DNA of 64,000 bases from positions 3,162,001 to 3,226,000 of the forward strand of contig CP099421.1 in the NCBI GenBank assembly GCA_024114885.1. Reading direction: 5' to 3'. This document shows, piece after piece, positions 11,353 to 21,399 of this stretch. The notes beneath the pieces are model-generated. The model did not search any database and was not told where the DNA came from. It worked only from the letters and a program-made list of their open reading frames with translations. The position numbers and the translations under genes were made by a program. The stretch's first letter is position 1; each line of letters begins with the position of its first letter. The DNA comes from Septoria linicola. Taxonomy: Eukaryota > Ascomycota > Dothideomycetes > Mycosphaerellales > Mycosphaerellaceae.

Positions 11353-11990
11353 GTGCACCAAAGGTCACCAGCACCGCACCAACTCAGACTGTGTAAGAAC
11401 GTTTCGCGCGGCGTCATCAAGCGTCAACTGCTGATATACTACATAGCACCAGCGGCGTGACCATTATTACCGCTGACACGACCTTGACACGGACGAATAC
11501 GACCACTGGTACAACCGTAAGTGCTGCGTATGCTGGAATCCTGATACTCGTGCCATGTCAACAATTCGCCAAGCTACCGGGTATTATGGGACATGATGCG
11601 AGCAGCAATGAGCTCTTCTGCCATACTGACACTGCGCTAAATCAGATCACCGTCACCGCGCCTATCAACACCATCACTGCGCCAGCCACCACTGTATGCC
11701 ATCGCCAGCTTAGTCGTGCGGTTCGTTCCTGCTTCTGACACGTCTCTGGGAGACGGACACCGAGAACACGATCACTTCGACGACCAGTACAACCTTCACA
11801 ACCACCACCACTACAGGTAAGCAAGCTTCTAATGCGTGATTCCGTTGCCATGCTAATGGACATGCTGTAGTATCTCCGGCTGCCAAACGTGAGATCGGAC
11901 GCCGCAGCCCACGTAAAGATCCGAATGCCAGCAGACTGTCTCAACTTGAAAGACTCGGGAGCAAGACAGCTTCTATCATCTGCAGCTACA
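11353..11990 (+). pseudogene. Relic of a Thr-rich secreted-protein gene
   Basis: Several short Thr-rich coding blocks end at good splice donors: ..TAPTQT near 11390, ..TNTTTGTT before GTAAGT at 11517, ..TAPATT before GTATGC at 11694, and ..TTTTTT before GTAAGC at 11817. The last block (from 11871, after a TGCTAAT branch site and TAG acceptor) reads VSPAAKREIGRRSPRK..LSQLERLGSKTASIICSY. This resembles the segment PKKPKCLSSYTAKTAISSACSC of the intact Thr-rich gene at 29635-30837. No signal peptide or C-terminal domain is found, and the reading runs into the tail of the ABC-transporter relic on the other strand. Exon joining is inferred. Confidence 0.5.
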
Positions 11991-13690
11991 TGGAGTCTGA
12001 AATGCTTCCTGCTTCGACAACTTCTCCATTATCCATAACCACGACGTTGTCGAAGATCTCGAGAACTTCTCTATTGATCCGATGCACCACAGCTACGACA
12101 GTGAAATCACAGAACTCCTGCCGAATGATCTCCCACATCGTCTGATACGTGCCTTCATCTACTGTTGAGCCGATCTCGTCGAGAATGAGAATACCTCCTG
12201 TGCTGTCCGCGTCAGCCTTTTCGGCGCTCTTCTTCTCCCGCTCTTGAGCTGCAAGTGGAGCTCGGCTTCGTTCTTGCTGCTGTTTGCGCAGAACGGCTCG
12301 GGCGAGACCCAAGAGCTGAGCTTCGCCATTTGAGAGACCGTCGACGCGAACCATGGAATCAATACTACCCTCTCTCGCGATGAGTCCAAGGAGACCAGTA
12401 ACTCCCAGCACTGCTAAGCATTCTTCATGGGTGCACTCATCGTAAGGATCGATGTTGTCCTTGAAGGATACATTAGTATCCTTGCCACTGGAAGGCGTTG
12501 ACAGTGCCGATGCCACGAATGGTGTCCAGGAAGTGCACATAGAGGGGAGCTCTTGCTTAAAGATCTAGGATTCTGAGTCGACGTGCGGTCCGAAGGTACA
12601 CCCGCTGCACAACGCACAGCACCACGACCAGGACAGGAATGCCAAGCAGCAAGAAGGGAGACGTAGCAGCCAGCAAGCCGAGAACACCACAGGCTACGAG
12701 CGTACTGATCATCGTGTTCATGACCGCGAGTGGTAGCTCGCCATCGACAATGTTCAAGTCTTGAGAGAACAACGCCGTTATCGCCCCATGATCCGTGCCA
12801 GTAACGAATTAGAGCGGCGCACGCATCAAAGCTTGGAGGATGTGCCTATGTACTTCTCGACTGGATGACCTGATCGTACACAGCAGACATGTAGCCAGTG
12901 CGGCGAAGAGGAGGAGCAAAGTTGAGCCTTTGAGAACGCCCAAGACTGACAAATAGAAACCACGATCTTGTTCGAAGCGATCTTGTGTCCAGAAAGAAAG
13001 CCATGCTGTTGAGAAGTTGTAAGCGAAGGCGTACAGAGTCGCAAGGCCGAAGAAGAGGAGCAATGGTGCTATCTCGCACGCTGAGAGATAGTACTTGTAC
13101 ATCGCAAAGCTGTCGTTTTTCTTGATGGGCATATCAGAGCCAGCGTCTTCGTGCACGGAGACACAGACCGCTGTTGTTTTCATGGGCAGATCAGTGTTGA
13201 CAGTGGAGACAGTACCGACATGGCTGGTTTTCTTGCTTGGGGATTCCTCAGAGGATTGTTCACGCGCGGTCTGCTCCAAGCGGGATTCTTCATTTGCCTC
13301 GTCCATGGCGTCGAGAGTCTTGGGAGCTCGAGAAATGTTACGCGCCTCACATATACCATCGGCATTGAGTGAGACAGTGTAGTCAGCAGCATGAAGGTAC
13401 TGCGCAGAGCTAGTAGCTAAGATGGCAGTAGCACCATGTCGCTTGGCAAATCCACCAGGACCTAGAACATGGTGGAATACAAGCTCAGCCGTACGCGAGT
13501 CTAGGCCTGCGAAGACATCGTCGAGGAGGTAAATCGATGGACGCGCATACAGCGCACGAGCCAAAGCTACTCTATGCTTTTGTCCTCCGCTGAGCTTAGA
13601 GCCACTGTTGCCAACTTCGCCGAGATGGCCTACGTCGAGCTGAGCGAAATCCGTAGTTCGCTGCTCGTGCTACGTGCCCAGGCACCTTGT
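11986..13690 (-). pseudogene. ABCC-type ABC transporter pseudogene
   Basis: Minus-strand sequence matches the second half of a full-size fungal ABCC multidrug transporter. In order: a first nucleotide-binding domain from its signature (LSGGQKHRVALARAL near 13570-13610) and Walker B (IYLLDDVFAGLD); a charged linker; transmembrane domain 2 (helices at about 12810-13080 and 12560-12720, with FSQDLNIVDGELP); and the end of the second nucleotide-binding domain (LSNGEAQLLGLARAVL, ILILDEIGS, VVHR). Damage: the 5' half is missing above about 13690, where a TAG precedes. There are in-frame stops at 12809-12811 and 12557-12559. A frame-changing internal deletion near 12490-12510 removes the last helices and the second Walker A. 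The second Walker B is also followed by unusual GSTVDE instead of ATSSLD. It cannot make a working pump. Confidence 0.88.
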
Positions 13691-15063
13691 AGTAGAAGTG
13701 TCGCATTGGCGCCTTTGCGCCCCGTAAACAGTTCTGAACAAAGCTTCGTAAGTTGACTCAGCACCAAGGCGTGACAAGCAGGGTTTCTCAGAGATATGTA
13801 TCGACCCGAGAGGTCACTCAGCGGTCTGATTTATGCCAACGATAGAGCCTTCGTCTGTCGAGAATGGCTGTCAGAAGCTAAATCGGTTCGCCTGATGACA
13901 GGCTTTATAAAGCATGTAACCCTGGATCGTTGAAAGGCAGCGAAACCCCACCGTGCTGGTGTTGGGTCATTTCACATCAGACTTGAGCCAGTGGATGCCA
14001 CATATGCCAAGAGAACGCCATAAAGCGCTGCGATGCTTCCTTGTCATCTTTTTGTCCGGGGCCACCTCGAAAGATGTAATGGACATGCCACGAAGATCGT
14101 TCGGACTCATGCTCTATGGAGCGTCAGCTATCGTTTGCTAAAACGCGTTCCGGCTTTTGGGGCGTGTTGGCGTGGCATTGAAGCCGGTTTACCCAGTGCC
14201 TCTTGTATAGCAACAATGTGAGGGCACTGGGATGAGCTCGGTGCTGACACTTTACAGCAGAGCGTATACTGTCCAGCCATACCGCCATGTACACAGAAAG
14301 TCTTGCACTGGACGATTACCCTCATCTTGGAATTGATGAGAAAGCGGCGACGAATGATGGTGTATCACACGCCGTTGTGCGTAGGCACCACCTCTGGATT
14401 GTTGCGTGATGGGACAGTGGACGCATCTAAAGCGGTGGTGAGTTGGAGCATAATTGGGGGTGCAAAGCGAGAGAGTATGTACAGTAACTGCTTTGTTGAT
14501 GGAAAAACGCGTTGCTCTACTCAGGAGAGGAGAGGAGCGTGGACCGTCGGCGCCGAGCTTCAAAGTCAGCAAAGTGCTCGGCGATCGCCTGCTAAATTGA
14601 CCCGTATATGGTTAGACAGTCAGCGGAACCACGCCGTGCTCTCGAAAAGACGCAATGATCATGTCAGCGGATCCCTTTAGCAACACGCTTTGTTGATGTG
14701 GAGGGACAAATCGTGAGCAGCACGGACGACGGCCTCTTGTCCGACCGAGTCCATAATGGCGACGTCTACGGCTGACGAGATCAATGTCCCATAATGCGCG
14801 ATCGTGCTTCGAAAGTGCTCGGCGCCATCTTTGCCCTGATTGCCGTGCTCGTGGCATATATCTTGATCCACGATCCATTGGGCGAAGACGCAATGCATCG
14901 TGCTGCCCCACTACTCCGAACAATTCTGCCAGGCCCGATCTTACGAGCTAACGGGCTTGCTCCTGTTGGACTACAAAAGGCTCTCAAGTCCTCAAGACCA
15001 TCGATCATTCCCCCTACAATATCCTCCTCCACCTCCAGACCATTCAGCAATACCTCTATCACA
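13691..15063. other. Intergenic region and nitroreductase upstream region
   Basis: No gene recognised between the ABC relic and the nitroreductase. From 14794 an ATG opens a frame that is continuous with the nitroreductase and encodes a hydrophobic stretch and a basic, Ser/Thr-rich leader (see that gene). Confidence 0.6.
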
Positions 15064-15740
15064 ATGGCCGATAAGCTTAGCTTCAGCGATGCTGTCAAGC
15101 ACCGCCGTACCATTTATCAGCTTACCAAGAAGTCTACCATTTCTGATGACAGACTGAAGGAGATTGTCGACCAAGCCATCAAGGATGTGCCATCCAGCTT
15201 CAACTCGCAGTCTTCCCGCCTGGTAGTGCTGATCAAGGAGAAGCACGATCAGTACTGGCAGATTGTTGAGGATATCCTCAAGGCTATTGTGCCAGCTGAG
15301 CAATGGGAGCACACTGCTGGCAGACTCAATGGTTTCAAGAATGCCTATGGCACTGTATGTCACTCACCTCCGCCCCTCTAGCAAACCACTTCTAACACCA
15401 TGTTTCTCAGATCTTGTTCTACGAGGACCCAGAGCCTGTCCGAAAACTCCAGTCGCAGTACGCCATCTACGCCGATAAGTTCCCAGACTGGAGCGAACAC
15501 ACGAGCGCGATGCACCAGTACGAACTCTGGACTGCCCTCGAGGCGGAAGGGCTTGGAGCCAACCTCCAGCATTACAACCCGCTCCCAGACCAAAAGGTCA
15601 GCGAGGTATTTGGCGTCCCACTCGAGTGGAGTCACAAGGCACAGCTCGTGTTTGGCGAGCCAGCAGAAGGTGCTCGGGAGGGGCTGCCAGCCAAGAACCA
15701 GGAGCCAACTGAGAAGAGAGTGTTCTTCCATGGCTTCTAG
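15064..15740 (+). CDS. frm2: Frm2/Hbn1-type nitroreductase
   Basis: Two exons, 15064-15354 and 15411-15740, joined in phase 0 across a 56 nt intron (GTATGT..CTCAG), give 206 residues; yeast Frm2 is 193. Family marks in order: RRTIYQL near residue 14 (FMN phosphate contact), SSFNSQSSRLVVL near 43-55, the ILFYEDPEPV strand opening exon 2, and WTALEAEGLGANLQHYN, then WSHKAQLVFGEP near the end. These are hallmarks of the fungal and bacterial nitroreductase subgroup of yeast Frm2 and Hbn1, FMN enzymes linked to oxidative stress and lipid signalling. Start: MADKLSF matches the family N-terminus. An in-frame upstream ATG at 14794 would add 90 residues with a hydrophobic helix and a mitochondrial-like leader (TSSSTSRPFSNTSIT). 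Confidence 0.88.
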
Positions 15741-15913
15741 AGATGCGGATAGAATATCTGTCAAAGAGCAAGGCATACAGCATAGATGATGATATGAATG
15801 AACTGCATTGGCAATACTGCTACGTGCTTCTGACAACCATATGGAATGTAGATCGGGAGTGGATCGGATATACACCCGGTCGGTCTGCTTCGGATTGTTG
15901 CTGACATGGAAAT

Positions 15914-16381
15914 TCAGGACAGCGCTTCAGCGAAACCTCCGTCTATTCGCGCCTTTTGCAGCATATGAGGCCTAGCCGAGGAATCTTGGACCTCAGCCAT
16001 CTGCTGGATCTCATCAAACATCGGTGGCGTTGCCTGTCCTCTCCGAATCTCTTTCTTGCTGGCACTCCTCTTCTGCAGCATTCGTGCTGCTCTTGCCGGC
16101 AGAGGCCTTTCCTCAGGGGTTGGGTTCATCTGCCGCCCGCATGTACAATGTGCTTCTTGCCAGTCCCACCAAGGCGAGCAGCATGTATTGAGATCGTCGT
16201 AGCAATGGCACCCTTGTTGCTGTTTGCGAGTCTGCTTTCGGCTTCGTGCAATGCAAAGGCACATAAAGCTGCAAATGGCAGCCATGGCGGCCGTGATCCC
16301 TAGGACGAGGATGACTCCGTGTATAGTGGTGAATGAAGTACCAGCTGAGCGCTTGACAGGAAACCGTGGCGTTGAGGTCAT
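15914..16381 (-). CDS. Small one-helix protein with GCxC / PWWxW / CxC motif (member A)
   Basis: 155 residues, single exon. There is a short N-terminus, then one transmembrane helix at about 22-46 (VILVLGITAAMAAICSFMCLCIA). A basic stretch (RSRKQTRKQQQ) follows, then a compact Cys/Trp motif GCHCYDDLNTCCSPWWDWQEA ending HCTCG around 57-82, and a polar tail. I know no named family for it. The gene at 33529-33927 has the same order of helix, basic stretch, GC-x-C-aromatic-x-D, PWWxW, and C-x-C, so the two look like paralogues. The basic residues after the helix suggest a cytosolic C-terminus by the positive-inside rule (inference). The start at 16381 is the only ATG before the helix. Confidence 0.6.
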   Translation of the reverse strand: MTSTPRFPVKRSAGTSFTTIHGVILVLGITAAMAAICSFMCLCIARSRKQTRKQQQGCHCYDDLNTCCSPWWDWQEAHCTCGRQMNPTPEERPLPARAARMLQKRSASKKEIRRGQATPPMFDEIQQMAEVQDSSARPHMLQKARIDGGFAEALS

Positions 16382-18042
16382 GACCCGAGGCGAAGATTTC
16401 TTTGCCGGTATTTTGGGTAGCCAGAAGTCAGTTCCTCAAAGTTGCTCTTCGCAATACTGCTATGTACATGCATGTGATGCGCGAAGGATCGAAGGAGATC
16501 TTGATGCGGGACAACGAGCCTGGCTGCGCCACTGCGTACCGCCCGCATCTTTGATCTGTTCACAGCCCGTCTCCAGGCTTTGTTGCTGCTATGCGACCAG
16601 AGATCACGCTCCACAGACTGATGTCTACCTGCCCACCATCCTGCAGCACTGCGTCCCCACAAAAAGCCTTGGAGCTTTACACCTGGAGAGAGGGCCTTGG
16701 GACCCAAACCTATGACCCAAGCAAAGCTCCTTTCAGCCTGGTTGCAATTCAGCACATCAGGCTTCTTCATACTTTGCTGTCCCTCTTCAGTTGCAGGATT
16801 GCCGGGAGCGTAGCTACAAGACGACAGAAATGGCGCTCATGGGCTTGGAAAGCTTTGCAAAGCACACGCTCCTAACGCACGATGATCGGCATAGAAGGTC
16901 GTTAGTCGTGGTGCTCAGATATCTTGCTTGTGTCCGGACTCCCGCTCGCATGTCAACGATAGGAATCGAGCCATGAGTGGCGCTGATGACGAGCATCTTC
17001 ATCTTACCGGTCCAGGGATCACATTGCGCGTCTTGATCAGGAAGAAGCAGAGTAGAATGAAACGGCTTCCACACAGTCCTACAAAAGTGCTGAAGTTAGT
17101 GCCCCACAAATCACTTTGTGGGGTAGCGTGTGATTGTCCGGTAGATCATGAGATACTGATCTCGGAGACATCGAATGTTGTGATGGAAAAGTCGTGGCAG
17201 TGCTAGTGGCACCATGACGAGCTCCACCAGGCCATGAAGAAACGGCCGAATCTAAACTCTGGCTTTGCAACGACTCTGGGCAGCGCATCATTGGAAATGG
17301 TGATGAGCAGCAGTCAAGAGGTCGGCATCTTGTCTTTAAGTTGGCACCCTGCTAAGCCCGTATGTCTCCATTCAGCAAGGACAGGGGACATAAACACCGG
17401 CCCATGGCACGTGGCATTCGATGACGCGACCAATTTGCTGACGATCATTCGACTTATGGTACTCGTTGTATCTTGCATGCCGTTCAACGCGGTCGGACAA
17501 GATCATAGACGCTCGCCATCTCCACAGCAGTGCTTGCTGCTGGGGAACGATCACAAATAATACAGGCCACAACCGGAGGCACAGTGAGATCATCGATGGC
17601 ACCACTTGTCAACTGGACTACTCCAGGCTCGATCATAACGAGAGAACATCACTATAGTTGCCCCCGAGAAGCCCGAACTTGTCAACGAAGATCAATACCG
17701 CCATCTGAAGAAGTCACAATTCAATAGACGAGGGCGATCGCTGTAGCTCAGCTAGCACTCTCCATAGTGGTCCGCATTGCCTTACCCATGCGAGCCTAGT
17801 ACATGTAATCCCACTTGTGTAGCCACGTGCCATCAATGGCGCTTGCAAAGCCTTTCCAGCCTGGCTTCGTGACCAGATCGAGAGACTAGTACGGACAGTC
17901 CTTTCGTGAGGGAACATAGAGGCGCGGCCGCATACAGCTCTCAGATGGCTACGGCGAATTCTTGGCTGACACACATGTGGTACATCTCAATCAGCCTCAC
18001 GGGTACGCAACACCCAGCTACGCATAGCGATGTAGGTTGAAG
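16382..18042. other. Long intergenic region with a possible degraded coding relic
   Basis: No intact gene recognised in about 1.65 kb. On the minus strand near 17760-17925 a stretch reads SLDLVTKPGWKGF and DGTWLHKWDYMY, then ARMGKAMRTTMES, interrupted by stops. It looks like protein-coding relic but I cannot name the family. The rest shows only short overlapping frames in all phases. Confidence 0.5.
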
Positions 18043-18052
18043 TATATATAAT
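18043..18052 (+). promoter_or_regulatory. TATA box of the repeat-peptide precursor gene
   Basis: TATATATAAT, about 130 bp before the ATG at 18175. It stands out in a GC-balanced region. Confidence 0.65.
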
Positions 18053-18174
18053 GAGCTGAGAAACTCCAGCATAAAGTGGCAGAAACAAGTCCATCAATCG
18101 AGATCAAGCAGAAACCAGCAACGGCAAGAAGATTTCCTCCGCGATACCAAAGACCCACCACGACCAACAACGCA

Positions 18175-18558
18175 ATGCATCACCACACCACTTTCGTGAT
18201 CCTGGCAGTCTATGCCTCATCTATCATCGCAGCACCTCTGCAACACCACAACGCGCCTATCGCGGAACAGCAGAGGCGGACGGCTAACCCTAGAGTACAG
18301 TGGGGTGCCTTCAGCTCGAAAGGCGATGGACTTGGTGGCTTTGGAGAATGGATCGCTACCGGCAAGACTCCATTCGAAGGCACCTCAGCCGATCTGACCC
18401 CAAACCACAAGCAGAAGCGTGCAGCCGAGCCAAGAGTGCAATGGGGAGCTTTCAGTTCGAAGGGCGATGGACTAGTTGGCTTTGGAGAATGGATCGCTAC
18501 CGGCAAAACTCCTTTCGAGGGCACTTCAGCAGATCTGACGCCAAACCACAAGACATGA
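18175..18558 (+). CDS. Secreted Kex2-processed repeat-peptide precursor (two units)
   Basis: 127 residues, single exon. A signal peptide (MHHHTTFVILAVYASSIIAAP) is followed by a short pro-region (QHHNAPIAEQQ). After Arg-Arg comes unit 1 and after Lys-Arg unit 2. The units repeat every 47 residues: each runs from PRVQWGAF through GFGEWIATGKTPFEG to SADLTPNHK, with no cysteine and two tryptophans. Between each dibasic site and RVQW lie two dipeptides, TA-NP and AA-EP, which fit removal by a Ste13-type dipeptidyl aminopeptidase as in alpha-factor. The predicted mature peptide is about 40-41 residues. I chose the ATG at 18175 because it opens the signal peptide; an upstream in-frame ATG (18076) would bury it. 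No known pheromone sequence is recognised. The secreted peptide's function is unknown; class KEP (Kex2-processed repeat protein) is an inference from architecture. Confidence 0.8.
   Translation: MHHHTTFVILAVYASSIIAAPLQHHNAPIAEQQRRTANPRVQWGAFSSKGDGLGGFGEWIATGKTPFEGTSADLTPNHKQKRAAEPRVQWGAFSSKGDGLVGFGEWIATGKTPFEGTSADLTPNHKT
18292..18549 (+). repeat. 141 bp in-frame coding repeat, two copies
   Basis: The two copies inside the precursor gene (18289-18411 and 18430-18552 for the aligned 41-residue core) differ at 14 third-position synonymous sites and at one site that changes Gly to Val. Confidence 0.9.
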
Positions 18559-19218
18559 TATGCGCGAACAACCTGCGATTGACGCGCGATGATGTCTCTT
18601 GGCTGAACCATATCAGAACCTCTTGCTTTGGTGGCCCAAGTGCTCTAGCGAGGGACTTCTACGATGTTCTCTCACCGGGAGGTGTGTATCATCACAACAA
18701 GCGAGTCGTTTCCGAGATCTGGCTTAGATATCAGCGCCAGTAGTAGGCCCTTTCGTAGGCTTGTATGATCATGTCAGCTTTATGACAACCCACAGGTCTG
18801 CCTGTCCACTTCTTCGGTAACATTACAGACGGCGGCACACCTTTTGTGTGTATTCGATATCCCCACAGGGATGACCGTTTCGACCTAAGTTCTAGTTAGT
18901 GGCAGATGCGCGATTGTCAATCCTGGTGGTGTGTCAAGATTTGCTTTGCTCATTTATGTAGTGCGTGCAAGATCAAAAGCGAGGGGATATGGAACTGAGA
19001 TATCTCTGCTTGCGAAGCAGATGAATTAGCCTAAGCCATATGAAGTACACGTAGTGCCATCGAGCACTCTATCGGGCATAGCTGCGCCGCTGCTCATGAC
19101 TCTCATCATAGGAGTCCGATCAGCCCTCGTTCAATAGCCCTTATCATGTAACAAAATGCAGTCCGCGTAAAAGGAAGATCCCCCTCGCGACGGGCATAAC
19201 TTCGATCCCGTGGGCGCC
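18559..19218. other. Intergenic region
   Basis: Downstream of the peptide precursor and downstream of the next, minus-strand gene. Nothing recognisable. Confidence 0.6.
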
Positions 19219-20136
19219 TCAAATACGGCACAAACCACACCCACATATCGCTTGCCCGCCGTCGATCTGCCACTTGAAATGGCAGAATGCCGCCAATGGG
19301 GATCCGAAGACCTTCCTCGAAGGATGTCCGAAAAGACCTGTCGAAAAGCCATTAGCGTTATCCAGCGCGTCTGGAGACGCACTCGACTTACGGGGTTGCA
19401 CAATGCCATATGTCATGCGCCATCCTGAATACTCCTCGGGAAGTGCAATAACCTTGTATCTGACTCTCCTATCGAAGTATGCACTGGTAGATTCCTGCCA
19501 GAGGCTGCCCAGTGCTATTCGCCAATAGTCATCGTCTCGGCGCCAATAAGGCCCAAAGGGTCGATGGTTCTCGTCACCGTCGGTAACGAGGCTGTGTGGC
19601 ATGTGAACAAAACTATAAGCGTCTATCCAAGCAGGAGGTACCGATAGGCCTGAAGTGGATGCTTGCTCCTGAGGTGTGTCTGAACGAGACCATTCGAACG
19701 GAGAGTATGTGTACGTGGCGGGCGGTTCAAGATACGGTGGCGGCGGCGCTATGGCCGCATCGTTGTCGTAAGGAGCGGATACCGGGCCCAAGTTGGAGCC
19801 GGAGGAACTGGCGTTCTTCTCTACCTCCACCTTATCAAGACCTTTATCGCGAAGAGAAGGTATGGTTGGACGGAGGGGTCGCTGCTTGAACAGATCGGAA
19901 ACTGCCGTTGGAGAGTCAACCATTGGATTGTGTACTGACTTCGTCGCTGGCTGCTGGATGTCATTCTCGTCACGCGGATTGCCCTCCAAAGTTGTCAGCA
20001 GACACGCAGCCATATCTCTACAATGTACGCACACTTGGCCCAGCCGTAGGTGGATCCTCTGGATTATTTTGCATTGTGGTATGTGACTCTGAATATTTCC
20101 ATTACTGTTAATGCATGAAGTAGCAGTCGATGTCAA
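19219..20136 (-). CDS. Hypothetical protein with proline-rich centre
   Basis: A 305-residue open frame; I do not recognise the family. The middle has PPPPYLEPPATYTYSPFEW (near 130-150). The C-terminal half looks like a folded domain rich in aromatics: WIDAYSFVHMP, YWRRDDDYWRIALGSLW, YKVIALPEEYSGWRMTYGI. The N-terminal 40 residues are less convincing, and MAACLLTTLEG (ATG at 20013) may be the true start. The last residues (CHFKWQIDGGQAICGCGLCRI) could be read-through of an unspliced intron. No signal peptide or membrane helix. Supported by length and composition only. Confidence 0.45.
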   Translation of the reverse strand: MTSTATSCINSNGNIQSHIPQCKIIQRIHLRLGQVCVHCRDMAACLLTTLEGNPRDENDIQQPATKSVHNPMVDSPTAVSDLFKQRPLRPTIPSLRDKGLDKVEVEKNASSSGSNLGPVSAPYDNDAAIAPPPPYLEPPATYTYSPFEWSRSDTPQEQASTSGLSVPPAWIDAYSFVHMPHSLVTDGDENHRPFGPYWRRDDDYWRIALGSLWQESTSAYFDRRVRYKVIALPEEYSGWRMTYGIVQPRKSSASPDALDNANGFSTGLFGHPSRKVFGSPLAAFCHFKWQIDGGQAICGCGLCRI

Positions 20137-20491
20137 CAGTCATCGCAACACTGGTGGAGACTGCACAGGCAACGTCAGGAACAACGAACGTCGGCGCCGA
20201 GGTGCATTGTCGACCCGGGATAAGGTAGTGGCAGCGCCTGTGCTCGAAAGTGAGGGCAAAAGTGATACACTTGTGTAGAACCTGCCTCATCCACAACTCG
20301 TGAATCTTGGATCGAGCAGTTGCGAACGACTCCTTCTCCGAAATCTAGTCAAGATCAATGGTCCTTCCTCGCTGGCAATAGCGGAGAAGTCGCAGCCCTG
20401 TTAAGGATGCTTCAGTAAGGCTTTGAAAGGATTGACAGGACGACCTCAAGCCCGACATCATGCCCTCACCGAAAGCCACTTCACTTTCGGC
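20137..20491. other. Intergenic region
   Basis: No recognisable gene between the hypothetical gene and the phosphorylase relic. Confidence 0.5.
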
Positions 20492-20690
20492 TCACATTCT
20501 AGGCCACAGCGAAAACAAAGCTTTGGCACCTGATGCAGCGACGTCTGCTGCGGAAGGCTGCCAGGGTTTGTTCTTGTGGCTGTCGGCGTAATCACACACG
20601 GCCTTGATGATCAGTGTCTGGAACACTTTGTTTACAGCCGTACCCTCCATTCCGAATGCGACGAGTGCGGGCGGAGCTCAGCTCTTGTAC
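20492..20690 (-). pseudogene. Relic of a nucleoside-phosphorylase (PNP_UDP) domain
   Basis: The minus strand from 20659 reads AFGMEGTAVNKVFQ, then LIIKAVCDYADSHKNKPWQ, then PSAADVAASGAKAL, and stops at 20492. This is the C-terminal end of the PNP_UDP fold as found in fungal NACHT/ankyrin proteins and MTA/SAH nucleosidase-like proteins: GMEG holds the Glu that contacts the ribose, and CDYADSHKNK is the family's strongest block. Nothing of the rest of the domain, or of a partner domain, could be followed upstream, so only about 55-65 residues of one exon remain. A short real 3' exon of a gene whose other exons I missed is a weaker alternative. Confidence 0.65.
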
Positions 20691-20699
20691 GCAGGTATT

Positions 20700-21399
20700 C
20701 ATCGCTGCTCCGCATGAGAGTTTGGAGCTTGTCAGCCGTCCGAGGCGCTACAAGCTGCATCAGGAAACGCCCAGCCTGATTTCGACGTAATGCTGCGGGT
20801 TCTCGCAGATCTAACTGAGGCGATTGAGAAGAACGAAGTCGAAGTGGACGCTCGCAAGACTGGAAAGCCTGCTGCATCTCAAGAGATTCTGTGCTGTGGC
20901 GATGGTATCGGACACAGTTCGATGAGATGGTTTGTCAAGTGGCTTGGGAGTCTGGACTGGATACTAATGTGCAGACCGTGTTCTTTGTGCGCAAGGACAC
21001 AGCACTGAGTCCATCGCCATAATGTATTCCCTCATTCCGCAGTACCTGCTTCAGTAATCCTACTGCACGTGGCTCCATTCGACTACTCTTGGCCACATGA
21101 CACGAAGTGCATCGCTTGACACGATTATACATGACCACTTGCATGCTGTCATCGAGGCATGCATCAGTTGCACCAATCCAAGTGTATGTATGAAGTGCTT
21201 CAGAACCCGCAGGATCGCTGGTGATTCGTGTGTCGTCAGCAATAAAATGCGTTGTGCACGGTGTCTTGTCCCTGCTGCCATTATCGGTCTGAGTCCATAA
21301 CTTTTGTTTGGAGTGTGGCCCATAACATTGGCAACGAAGCTGCTCTTCCAAATCTGTGGTTGGCCTGCAGTTGTTGTGAAGATGAGCAAGGCTGCCAGA
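20700..21399. other. Intergenic region
   Basis: Only short overlapping frames; nothing recognised. It includes the 3' side of the cutinase gene. Confidence 0.5.
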
